Both the position numbers and the translations under genes were made by a program. Below, piece by piece: positions 16,158 to 24,362 of a DNA stretch of 64,000 bases (its first letter is position 1; the number at the start of each line of letters is the position of its first letter). Origin of the DNA: Opitutaceae bacterium (lineage in GTDB: Bacteria; Verrucomicrobiota; Verrucomicrobiia; Opitutales; Opitutaceae); assembly GCA_019634615.1 (NCBI GenBank), contig JAHCAZ010000021.1:1-64000 (forward strand), in the 5' to 3' direction. Under the pieces are notes generated by a model. It made no database searches and was not told where the DNA came from. It worked only from the letters and a program-made list of their open reading frames with translations.

Positions 16158-17324
16158 CTAGTCCGAGTTCATCTGCGTGATCTGTTCGGCCACCAAGGCG
16201 GCGACCTTCCGGCCGCCCTCGCCCGTGAGGTGCAGGCGGTCGAAGTAGTCACTGGCGGCGAAGCCTTCGCCCGCGACGATGGTGTTGATCCCGTGATCGC
16301 GCCAGATGCGCGCGGCGGCCGCGTAGGCCGCCCGGTTGCGGGATCGCTCGGCCGGCGTCAGGCGCTCGAGATAAGGCGGGGCGGACTGGCTGAGCAGCAT
16401 CAGCATGCGGGGACGGAGTGCCGGCACGAAAGCGGCCTCGATCTCGTCGCCCAGACGGGTGGGCCACGCCGGGTCGAGTTGGGGGCTTCCGCTCGGACCG
16501 GGGACGTAGAGGGTCTCGGTGAAGCCGCGGACGGTGGCCAACTCGGCCTCCGGTTCATGGCGAAACCGCTCCTCCACCGGCGGGGCGGCGGGTTCATTGT
16601 CCGGCGCCCAAACGCGGGGGCGCCAGAAATCCCGGCCGAGGATGAAATTCCACACGGTGAACAGGTGGCGATAGGAGACATGCACCCAGAGCGACTGGGC
16701 GCGCGTCACGGCCTCAATCCGCGCTCCGAGCTCGGTCTCCGCCAACTTGATTCGCTCGGCCTCGGGCCGGGCCGTTCGCCACCGTTGGAGGTCCGCCGTG
16801 CGCGCGGGATAGTCGGACAATTTGCCCTGGTGCAGCGCCTGCCAGTAAAAATAGCCGTAAGGTCCATCGGCGGCGCGACCGCAACCGGCGTGCGGGTAGG
16901 TGTTGGCGACGAAGATCACGGGGTAGCCGCGGCGTTGCAGCGATTCGGCCACCAGCGCTCCGCCTTGCGCGGCCATCGAGCCCCGGAAGGCCAGGTTGAC
17001 CACGACGTAACGGTCGCCGAGCATTTCCTGCAGGCGGAGGCTCCAGACCTCGCTTTCCGGCTGGGCCACGCCGTTGAGGATCGAGTTGCCGCCGATGATC
17101 ACCAGCGTCTTTCCCGGGGCCCAGCGCGCGAGGGCCAGCGCCTCAAGCATCGCGTACGGCGGGTAAAAACTCGCGTCCGGGCTGATGCGCTGATGAAAGC
17201 GCGTGAACGCTCTCGGCTTGCTGTAGGCGGCCGCGCGGTGGCCCTCCCCGCACGCGAGGAGAAACCCGGCGGCGATGCCCGCGAGGAGAAGCCAGCTGCC
17301 GAGTCGGGAGGCCGCGGGTTTCAT
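16158..17324 (-). CDS. SGNH/GDSL-type hydrolase-like protein of a glycan O-acetylation system
   Basis: 388 aa. An N-terminal signal anchor (SWLLLAGIAAGFLLACG) is followed by IIGGNSILNG at about 76-85, a GDS-like nucleophile motif. The late YFDRLHLTGEGG near residue 365 supplies the Asp/His pair of the SGNH fold. Its ATG overlaps the stop of the MBOAT gene (ATGA). In alginate, peptidoglycan and teichoic acid acetylation, MBOAT proteins pass acyl groups to periplasmic SGNH-like partners (AlgJ/AlgX, PatB, DltD). This one is the probable partner here. The ATG at 17324 is preferred over longer frames, which are shadow sequence. Confidence 0.85.
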   Translation of the reverse strand: MKPAASRLGSWLLLAGIAAGFLLACGEGHRAAAYSKPRAFTRFHQRISPDASFYPPYAMLEALALARWAPGKTLVIIGGNSILNGVAQPESEVWSLRLQEMLGDRYVVVNLAFRGSMAAQGGALVAESLQRRGYPVIFVANTYPHAGCGRAADGPYGYFYWQALHQGKLSDYPARTADLQRWRTARPEAERIKLAETELGARIEAVTRAQSLWVHVSYRHLFTVWNFILGRDFWRPRVWAPDNEPAAPPVEERFRHEPEAELATVRGFTETLYVPGPSGSPQLDPAWPTRLGDEIEAAFVPALRPRMLMLLSQSAPPYLERLTPAERSRNRAAYAAAARIWRDHGINTIVAGEGFAASDYFDRLHLTGEGGRKVAALVAEQITQMNSD

Positions 17325-18520
17325 GCGAAAGTGAAGAGCTTGACGGCCATGCGCCAGGCCGTGGCTGGCTCGTAAAAGAAGAGAAGCCAGCCCGGAATGA
17401 CCCAGAGGAGCGTGAGCGCCCAACCGAGGACCGGAAAGCGCGCGAAGAGGCCCGCCAGCCTTGTCCCCAGGGGACCCAGCAGCCGCGGGTAGGCGTGGTT
17501 GAGCACGAGCCCGGCGCCATGCCACAGGCCCCAGAGGACGAAGTTCCAGGCTGGTCCGTGCCACAGGCCGCAGAGCGCAAAGACGATCATCGCGTTCAGC
17601 AACTGCCGGGCGAGACCGTGGCGGTTGCCGCCAAGCGGGATGTAGATGTAGTCGCGAATCCAGGAAGTCAGCGAGATGTGCCAACGCTGCCAGAAGTCCT
17701 GCAGCGAGGTCGCGGCGTAGGGATAATGGAAGTTCTCCGGCAGGCGGATGCCCATCATCCGCGAGAGGCCGATCGCCATGTCGCTGTAGCCGCTGAAATC
17801 GAGCAGGATCCGGGCGGAGAGAGCACCGGCGAACAGCCAGGCCTGGCCGGGCGGGAGCGAGGTGAATTGCGGCTGGTGGAAGTCGATCACCAGCGTGAGG
17901 TTGTCGGCGAGGACCACTTTTTTCACCAAGCCCAGGGCGAGGCGCGTGGCGCCGGCCGCGACGTCCTCAGGACTCACGCCGGTCAATCCCTGCCGCAGGC
18001 TCGGCAGGTAGTCGCCGTAGCGCTTGATTGGTCCCGCCGTGAGCGATGGGAAGTGGATGGCGAAAAGGATGAAATCGTCCGGGCGGCGGATCGGCTCGTG
18101 GCCGCGGTAGACCTCGATCTGGTAATGGACGAACTCGAAGACGAAGAAGCTGACCGCAAGCGGCGGCGCACCCGGCAGCAGGTCCTGCACCTGGCGGCCC
18201 AGGTCGGCCGCGAGGCGCGGGGCCAGCAGCCCGATCGCGTCGTGGCAGAGGAAGACCGCATACTTGTAGAAGCACAGGGTGGCCACCGCCAGCACGACGC
18301 CGAGGGCGCAGAGCAGGCGGATGCGGGGCAGGGCCAGCAGGTATGTCGCAATCCCGATCGCGACGATCGGCAGGACTCCCGCCGGCCCGGCAAAGTGGTA
18401 ATGAAAGTACGCGCAACCTGCGAGCAGCCAGGTGCGGCGCAGGCCGGGGAGACGGAGGAGCCAGAAGACCGGGAAGAAGACCGCGCAGAAGCCGATGAAC
18501 CAGTACGTGTTGAAGATCAT
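17321..18520 (-). CDS. MBOAT-family O-acyltransferase (AlgI-like)
   Basis: 399 aa, polytopic. Typical MBOAT blocks are visible: FPSLTAGPIKRY, LDFSGYSDMAIG, the invariant FWQRWHISLTSWIRDYIYIP and the histidine-bearing LCGLWHGPAWNF. The protein transfers acyl groups, usually acetyl, across the membrane to an exported glycan. It is translationally coupled to the SGNH protein and followed by the 49-aa miniprotein. Slightly shorter than the typical AlgI (about 460-520 aa), but all core motifs are present. Confidence 0.92.
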   Translation of the reverse strand: MIFNTYWFIGFCAVFFPVFWLLRLPGLRRTWLLAGCAYFHYHFAGPAGVLPIVAIGIATYLLALPRIRLLCALGVVLAVATLCFYKYAVFLCHDAIGLLAPRLAADLGRQVQDLLPGAPPLAVSFFVFEFVHYQIEVYRGHEPIRRPDDFILFAIHFPSLTAGPIKRYGDYLPSLRQGLTGVSPEDVAAGATRLALGLVKKVVLADNLTLVIDFHQPQFTSLPPGQAWLFAGALSARILLDFSGYSDMAIGLSRMMGIRLPENFHYPYAATSLQDFWQRWHISLTSWIRDYIYIPLGGNRHGLARQLLNAMIVFALCGLWHGPAWNFVLWGLWHGAGLVLNHAYPRLLGPLGTRLAGLFARFPVLGWALTLLWVIPGWLLFFYEPATAWRMAVKLFTFA

Positions 18521-18541
18521 GCCGCCAACGCGCCGGTGCCG

Positions 18542-19525
18542 TCAGTTCTGCGCGACCACCTTGGTGCCCTCGAAATCGAAGCGGAACCGGACCTCCTGCA
18601 GGCCCTTCTCGCGCATGGCGTGGCGCAGCCGGCGCTTGTCGTGGGCGTAAAACATGAGGAAGCCGCCGCCACCCGCGCCGATCAGCTTGCCGCCCAGGGC
18701 GCCGTTGGCCATGGCGTGGTCGTACCACTCGTTGATGTGGGCGTTGCTCATGCCGGTGCTGCGCGCCTTCTTGCGCTGCCAGTGGACGTCCATGAGGCGC
18801 GCGAACTCATCCAGGTTGCCCTCCTCGAGCGCCGCGAGGGAGCGGTAGCCGAGCTCCTTGGTGAAATGCAGGTTGTCGAGCATCGCCGGGTCGCTGGCCT
18901 TGGACTTGTCGTTCTGGTCCTTGAGGATCGCCGAGGCCGAGCGCGAGTAGCCGGTGAAGAAGAGGAGCAGGTTGTCCTCGAGGTTGAACAGCGTCTCCTC
19001 GCTGATCTTGCAGGGCCGGTACTCGACGCGGCCGTCCCGGTGAAAAGTGAAGGCCGTGATGCCGCCGACGGCGGCGATGTACTGGTCCTGCTTGCCGATC
19101 GGTTCGCCGAGCTTATCGAGCTCGATGTGGCAGGCCTGCTCGGCCAGCTCGGCGGGCGAGATCAGGTTCTTGTTCGCGGCGTGCAGCACCTTGAGCAGGG
19201 CGGTGGTGAAGCTGCCCGAGGACCCGAGGCCGGTGCCGCCGGGGATATCGGCCATCGAGGTGAGCTCGATCGACTTCCCATCCATGCCGAGCAGCAGCAG
19301 GGCCTCGCGGATGATCGGGTGCTCGAGCTGGGAGGCATGGGCGACGCGCTCGAGTTTCGAATACTTGACGATCAGGTCCGGCACGAACGTGCGGTGCAGC
19401 GTGATGTAGACGTATTTGTCGAGGGCGCCGGCGATGAGGAAGCCGCCGTGTTCCCGGTAGTACGAGGGCAGGTCGGTGCCGCCGCCGCCGAGGGAGATGC
19501 GCAGGGGGGAACGGGTGATGATCAT
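18542..19525 (-). CDS. hddA: GHMP kinase, HddA-like heptose 7-phosphate kinase
   Basis: 327 aa. It starts IITRSPLRISLGGGGTDLPSY, the recognisable N-terminus of D-glycero-alpha-D-manno-heptose 7-phosphate kinases and related sugar kinases. The ATP loop PGGTGLGSSGS lies at 95-105 and the C-terminal GHMP motif is LIGAGGGGFLMFY. Together with the isomerase, phosphatase and nucleotidyltransferase downstream it completes a GDP-heptose route. Other GHMP sugar kinases, such as a fucokinase-like enzyme, are possible, but the neighbouring genes favour heptose. Confidence 0.87.
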   Translation of the reverse strand: MIITRSPLRISLGGGGTDLPSYYREHGGFLIAGALDKYVYITLHRTFVPDLIVKYSKLERVAHASQLEHPIIREALLLLGMDGKSIELTSMADIPGGTGLGSSGSFTTALLKVLHAANKNLISPAELAEQACHIELDKLGEPIGKQDQYIAAVGGITAFTFHRDGRVEYRPCKISEETLFNLEDNLLLFFTGYSRSASAILKDQNDKSKASDPAMLDNLHFTKELGYRSLAALEEGNLDEFARLMDVHWQRKKARSTGMSNAHINEWYDHAMANGALGGKLIGAGGGGFLMFYAHDKRRLRHAMREKGLQEVRFRFDFEGTKVVAQN

Positions 19526-19544
19526 CGGTGAAGGGACGAGGGGT

Positions 19545-20555
19545 TCAGACCGCGGCGTCGTTCACGGGGTAGCCGCACCGGCGGTAGAGGGACTCGACGA
19601 TCTCAAGGGTTCGGATGCCCTCGCGCAATCCCGGGGCGGGCTCGCGGTCCAGCCGGATGTCGTCGGCAAAGGCGGCCAGCTCGAGGGCCCAGGAGGTGTC
19701 GCCGGCGGGATACTCCCAGACGGAGGTCTCGGGCGGGCCCATCTGCGGGAGCATCTTGTAATAGGTGCAGCGCTCCGGGCCGTAGCTGCCGCCGAGGCCG
19801 TCGATGGCGACCTTGCCGTCGCGGCCGTAGAGCTCGAGTGAGAAGAGGTTCTTCCACTCGGTGCAGCTGACGTGCAGCCAGGCGGTCTGGCCGCCCGCGG
19901 TGCGCAGCGACAGGAACGCGTTGTCGTCCACCGGCATGTCCCAGAAGTAGGTCGCGGCATGCCCCTCGACGGTGGGAAATTCCCCGAGGAACCAGCCGGC
20001 GAGGTCGATGAGGTGCACGCCCTGGTCGATCAGCTCGCCGCCGCCGGAGAGCCGCGGGTCGGCGCGCCACTCGCGGTCGTAACCCTTGCGGCCGCCATGG
20101 CCGTAGCGGCCGCGCAGGAACATCATCGGCCCGAGGGCTCCCGACTCGAAGATCTCGCGGGCCTTTTGCAGCGCCGGGTGGAAACGGTGGCTGTAGCCCA
20201 GCCGCACCTTGGCGCCGGTCGCGGCGGCGGCGGACTGGACCGCGCGCAGCTGCGCCGCGTTGAGCCCGCCCGGTTTTTCCACGAGCACGTGCTTGCCGGC
20301 CCGGGCCGCCGCGAGCGTCAGCGGGGCGAGGGCGCCGTTGAGCGTGGCGACGATGCAGGCGTTGATGGCCGGGTCGGCCACGACGGTCGCCCACTCGGTG
20401 ACGGCCTGGCAACCCGGGTGGCCTTGCGCCAGCGTCGCGGCGCGGGTGGCGTCAAGGTCGCAGGCATAGCGCAGGCTGCCGGCGGGCAGCGCGGCGGCGC
20501 GCTTCCGGCCAATGAGGCCGCACCCCGCGATGGCATACTGGAGGGGCGCGGCCAT
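19545..20555 (-). CDS. Gfo/Idh/MocA-family oxidoreductase
   Basis: 336 aa. The Rossmann motif AIAGCGLIGRKRA starts at residue 9. The family motif VLVEKPGGLN (canonical EKP) carries the catalytic lysine, and GGGELIDQGVHLIDLAGW is the typical substrate-site helix. The ATG at 20555 shares one base with the stop of the upstream SDR (TGATG), indicating coupling. Such enzymes oxidise or reduce sugar hydroxyls with NAD(P). Next to a kinase and a dehydrogenase-like gene it probably modifies a nucleotide sugar or its precursor. Confidence 0.88.
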   Translation of the reverse strand: MAAPLQYAIAGCGLIGRKRAAALPAGSLRYACDLDATRAATLAQGHPGCQAVTEWATVVADPAINACIVATLNGALAPLTLAAARAGKHVLVEKPGGLNAAQLRAVQSAAAATGAKVRLGYSHRFHPALQKAREIFESGALGPMMFLRGRYGHGGRKGYDREWRADPRLSGGGELIDQGVHLIDLAGWFLGEFPTVEGHAATYFWDMPVDDNAFLSLRTAGGQTAWLHVSCTEWKNLFSLELYGRDGKVAIDGLGGSYGPERCTYYKMLPQMGPPETSVWEYPAGDTSWALELAAFADDIRLDREPAPGLREGIRTLEIVESLYRRCGYPVNDAAV

Positions 20556-21415
20556 CAGGTCTCGAACTTGCGCCCGCGGTCTTCCGGCACGATGCGCCGC
20601 AGGGTATAGATGTCGCCCTGCAATTCCTCGCGGAACTTCTGCAGGTCGCGCCACGGGTCCCACTGGGCGCTGATGAGCTTGCCCGTGATGCCTTCGCTCT
20701 CGGCGCTGGCCAGATAGACGCAGAGTGCGGCGCCCAGGCGCGGGTCAGTCGCGCCCTCCTCGGTCCATTTCTTGTTCTTCGCGTAGAAGGCCGCGCCGGC
20801 CTTCTCCGGGCCGGCCGCGAGCACCTGCTGCATGAACCGCGTGCGCAGGGCCCCCGGGGCGACGGCATTCACGAAAATGCCGTCGGCGCGGTACTCCTCG
20901 GCGAGCGTCTCGGTGAGGCGGACGACCGCGGCCTTGGTGGCGGCGTAGGCGACGAGGCGCGGCATGGGCGTCGTGGCGCCTCCGCCCGATATGTTGATGA
21001 TCCGGCCGCCGCCGGCCGGTTTCATGGCGCGCACGGCATGCTGGCACACGAGCAGGGTGCCGGTGACGTTGACGGCCCAGGCCTGGTTCCAGTCGGCGAG
21101 GGCGACGTCCTCGGTCGGGCCAATCGGACCGTAGATGCCGGCGTTGTTCACCACGGCATGAAGCCGGCCGAGGGTGGCCGCCCGCGCAAAGAGTGCGGCG
21201 ACACTGGCCGGGTCGGAGACGTCGCAGGACAGGCCGATCAACTGCCGGCCCTGTGCGACTTTCGGTGCGAGTTCGGTCAGGGTACGGGCGACATCGGCAG
21301 CGGTGCGCGCGCAGAAGAGCACGTTGGCGCCCTCGGCGAGGAAGGCCTCGACGATGTGCCGGCCGAAGCCCTGGCTGCCGCCGGTGACGAGGGTGTTGAG
21401 TCCGGATAGCTTCAT
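20555..21415 (-). CDS. short-chain dehydrogenase/reductase
   Basis: 286 aa. Cofactor motif TGGSQGFG at 11-18, then NNAG, NISGG and the catalytic YAATK. The C-terminal extension of about 40 residues (SAQWDPWRDLQKFREELQ and beyond) is longer than in classical SDRs. The start codon overlaps the stop of the gene at 21412-22677 (ATGA). Its role in sugar-nucleotide modification is inferred from its neighbours; the substrate is not known. Confidence 0.9.
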   Translation of the reverse strand: MKLSGLNTLVTGGSQGFGRHIVEAFLAEGANVLFCARTAADVARTLTELAPKVAQGRQLIGLSCDVSDPASVAALFARAATLGRLHAVVNNAGIYGPIGPTEDVALADWNQAWAVNVTGTLLVCQHAVRAMKPAGGGRIINISGGGATTPMPRLVAYAATKAAVVRLTETLAEEYRADGIFVNAVAPGALRTRFMQQVLAAGPEKAGAAFYAKNKKWTEEGATDPRLGAALCVYLASAESEGITGKLISAQWDPWRDLQKFREELQGDIYTLRRIVPEDRGRKFET

Positions 21416-22677
21416 GGGCGTCCGACGGTGATGTAGCGGAGGCCCGGGGCGCCGGCCATGACTTTCTCGAGGAAGCGGTTGGCGTCGACGACGAGGGGCT
21501 GCCGCATGACGCCGAGCAAGCGGGGCCAGTCGTAATCGCGAAATTCCGGCCACTCGGTGCAAATCACGGCCGCATGCGCGTCGCGGAGCGCGGCGGTGGG
21601 ATCGGCCGCGAGCGTGAGGTCGCGATGCGCATCGTCCGCCGCGCGGATCAGCGGGTCGAAAGCGCGGACCTTGCAACCGGCGGCGGTGAGCTCGCGGCAG
21701 AGCTCGACCGCGGCGCTGCGGCGCAGCGTGCTCGTGCCGGGCGTGTAGGCGAGGCCGAGGACGGCGACGACGGGTTGCGCGGTGCCGGCCAGGGTCTCGC
21801 GCAGCCGGCGGGCGGCCCAGCCGCGGTGGCGATCGTTGCTCGCCTTGATGGCGGGCACGAGGGCAAGGGGAATCTGGCTCCGGGCCCCGAGGTTCGAGAG
21901 TGTCACCACATCGCGCGCCAGGGTGCCGCCGGCGAAAGGTCCGCCGGGGTTGAGGTAGGCCCGGGGCCCGATGCGGGGCTCGCTTTTCAGCCCGGCGGCC
22001 ACCTCCTGCGCGTCGGCGCCGACCGTCTCGCAGAGCTGCGCGATCTCATTGATGTAGGCGATCGAGAGGGCGAGGAACGAGTTGAGGGCGTGCTTGACCA
22101 TCTCGGCCGACTCCGGGCGCATCCAGACCAGCGGCGCGCCGATCGGCGCGAGCAGGGCCTCGAGCACGGGGCGGGCGGCGGCAGGGGCGCCGATGATGAT
22201 CCGGGCGGGCTGCTCGAAGGCCTCGATGGCCTTGCCCAGGCGGAGGTTTTCCGGCGAGCAGGCGAAATGCAGGGAAGGGTGGAGGGCGGCGAGCTGGGCG
22301 CAGGTGCCGACCGGCAGCTGGGAGGAGAGGAGAACCACGGTGCCCGGACGCAGGAGGGGGAGCACGCGGCTGAGCCGCTCGAGGACCCAGCCGACATCCG
22401 AACGATCGTCGGCGTCGACCGGCGTGTCGTAGCAGACCCAGAGCACGTCGGCCGCATGGGCCGCGACGGCCGGGTCGGACGTGAAGTCCAGCCGCGAGGC
22501 GGCCAGGCCGGCCTGCAGGCGGTCATCCAGTCCCGGTTCATGCAGCGGGGCGCGACCGGCGGCGAGGCCCTGCACGGTGACGGCATCGAAGTCCAGTCCG
22601 GTCACGCGATGGTGGCGCGCGAGACACGCGGCGGTGACCGAACCGAGGTGCCAAAGTCCGAGGATGGTGACGTTCAT
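21412..22677 (-). CDS. UDP-glucose/GDP-mannose dehydrogenase-like protein lacking the catalytic cysteine
   Basis: 421 aa with the three-domain layout of the family. The NAD motif is ILGLWHLGSVTAACLA at 5-20. The central SPENLRLGKAIEAF (141-154) and the helix with MVKHALNSFLALSIAYINE (193-211) keep the active-site Lys and Asn. The C-terminal UDP-binding domain includes VLGLAYTPGTSTLRRS. The catalytic segment that normally reads GGSCxPKD is GGTLARD here (250-256), so the nucleophilic Cys is gone. Four-electron oxidation to a uronate should not be possible. It may have another redox or binding role. The frame is intact, so it is not an obvious pseudogene. Confidence 0.85.
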   Translation of the reverse strand: MNVTILGLWHLGSVTAACLARHHRVTGLDFDAVTVQGLAAGRAPLHEPGLDDRLQAGLAASRLDFTSDPAVAAHAADVLWVCYDTPVDADDRSDVGWVLERLSRVLPLLRPGTVVLLSSQLPVGTCAQLAALHPSLHFACSPENLRLGKAIEAFEQPARIIIGAPAAARPVLEALLAPIGAPLVWMRPESAEMVKHALNSFLALSIAYINEIAQLCETVGADAQEVAAGLKSEPRIGPRAYLNPGGPFAGGTLARDVVTLSNLGARSQIPLALVPAIKASNDRHRGWAARRLRETLAGTAQPVVAVLGLAYTPGTSTLRRSAAVELCRELTAAGCKVRAFDPLIRAADDAHRDLTLAADPTAALRDAHAAVICTEWPEFRDYDWPRLLGVMRQPLVVDANRFLEKVMAGAPGLRYITVGRP

Positions 22678-22692
22678 TTGCCCGGCGTCACA

Positions 22693-24348
22693 TCATCGGG
22701 GAAGCGAGCGGCGCTGGTAAAGCCACATATCACGCTGAAACGCCGAGAAGCGGCCGACACAGTGCAAATTCTCGTCGGCCCACGCCTTGAGCCGCGGGTA
22801 GAGGCGGCGCATCTCCTTATCGTATGGCCAGTAGCCGGAGCCTTCCATGTTCTCGGTGAGCACGACGAAATCGCAGAGATTCATCCGGTAGAAGACCACG
22901 TCCTCCTGCTCGGCGAGGATGCTGTTGGGCAGCTGGATGACGAAGGGCACCCAAACCTTGTGCCGCTCGTAGCAGGTTACCTGCAGGATCTGCGCATCGA
23001 GGAAATCCACCACCTGGTCCACCGTGATGTTGGGATTGGGAACCTGCCCGGCCCGGGCGGTGCGGAAGATATAGTCGGAAATCTCATTGATCTTGCGGAA
23101 GCTGGCCCGGGCCTCGTCGGAGTGTGGTTGCCGGCACTGGCGCTGCACGAAGTAGTTGCCCCCGATCACCAGGGCCGCAACGGCGGGCAGCGCAGGCAGG
23201 AACCGGCGCCACCCGGGGACCGGGACGCCGGCTGCCGGCCAGGCGAGGCGGTGCCAGAGCCACACCACCAGCAGCATCACTCCCGGGACGAGCACCCCCA
23301 GCACATACTCCGATTTTTGCTTGTGGAGGCAGAGGATCGCCGCGGGGACCAGCAGGTAGGCCGTGGCGATGAAGCCCCAGCCGCGGACACCCGGGACGGC
23401 GGGCGGTGGCGAGCGGAATCGACGCAGGGCCACGAGCAACCCGGTCAGCCCGAGGACGGTCCAGCCGAAATAGGTGCCGAGGTGCATGCGGCCGAGGTTG
23501 CCGAAGATGAACTGCACCGAGTGCCAAAGATCCAAGCCCCGGAAGCGGGCGGCGCTCTCGGCGCCGGTCACGTGACCGACCCAGTAATAGGTGTAGATGG
23601 CCGTGCGGTTCAGCCAGAACACCGGCAGGGCCAGCGCCGTGGTGAGCATCCCCGCATAGAGCAGGTTGCGCAGCCGTGGCCAGCGATCGGCGCCGGCGAG
23701 GACCCAGGCCGCCGCCGCCAGGTAAAAGCCCGCGAAGTAGATGCCCGTGAGAAAACGCTCCAGCATGGTCACGCCCACGGCCGCGCCGAATGCGAGCGTC
23801 CATCGGGTCGAGCGGAAGCCGTCGCTGAGCAGCGCGAGGCAGGCGGTGACGCCCATCAGGCACATCGCCGCGTGGTCGAGACGGAAATCCACCGCCGACG
23901 CGGCCTCGCCGGACCACGGCCAGGCGACGCACAGCAGCAGGCCGAAGGCCATCCAGCCGAGCGCGCGCGAGCCCGTGAGCCGGATGACCGTGAACAACAG
24001 CGTCGCCTGCCAGGCGAGGAAGGCCAGCATGTTCAGGCTGAGGGCCGCGCTGCGGGACGCCGAGCCCACGAGCCAGAAGACCGGCAGCGCGAAGGTGTCG
24101 TGGAGCGTGCCCTGCAGGGCCGTCTTGCTGAGTGCAAACCTCAGGCCGGAAGCGAGGCCGTGAAGCTTGGCGTGCTCGAAGGCCGTGTAGGCCTCGGAAA
24201 GATACTGGATCTGGTCATTCCAGCGGGGGTAGGAACGGGTCCAATGGCGCGAGGTCATCGCGTCGAACAACCAGAATTCAGCCACCATCAGGACCACGGC
24301 GGCGAGCCACAGCCAAGGGGAGCGGAGCCAGGCCGGAAGTGCGCGCAT
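22693..24348 (-). CDS. polytopic membrane protein, GT-C glycosyltransferase-like
   Basis: About 551 aa. The first helix (WLWLAAVVLMVAEFWLF) leads into an extracytoplasmic loop containing RSYPRWNDQIQYLSEAY, an acidic loop as in GT-C enzymes. About ten more helices follow, then a C-terminal soluble part of about 150 residues with several conserved-looking Cys and Trp. The ATG at 24348 sits 14 bp after the upstream stop. It probably uses a polyprenyl-phosphate sugar on the periplasmic face. No close family name can be given. Confidence 0.8.
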   Translation of the reverse strand: MRALPAWLRSPWLWLAAVVLMVAEFWLFDAMTSRHWTRSYPRWNDQIQYLSEAYTAFEHAKLHGLASGLRFALSKTALQGTLHDTFALPVFWLVGSASRSAALSLNMLAFLAWQATLLFTVIRLTGSRALGWMAFGLLLCVAWPWSGEAASAVDFRLDHAAMCLMGVTACLALLSDGFRSTRWTLAFGAAVGVTMLERFLTGIYFAGFYLAAAAWVLAGADRWPRLRNLLYAGMLTTALALPVFWLNRTAIYTYYWVGHVTGAESAARFRGLDLWHSVQFIFGNLGRMHLGTYFGWTVLGLTGLLVALRRFRSPPPAVPGVRGWGFIATAYLLVPAAILCLHKQKSEYVLGVLVPGVMLLVVWLWHRLAWPAAGVPVPGWRRFLPALPAVAALVIGGNYFVQRQCRQPHSDEARASFRKINEISDYIFRTARAGQVPNPNITVDQVVDFLDAQILQVTCYERHKVWVPFVIQLPNSILAEQEDVVFYRMNLCDFVVLTENMEGSGYWPYDKEMRRLYPRLKAWADENLHCVGRFSAFQRDMWLYQRRSLPR

Positions 24349-24362
24349 GGCAACAGGGCGGG

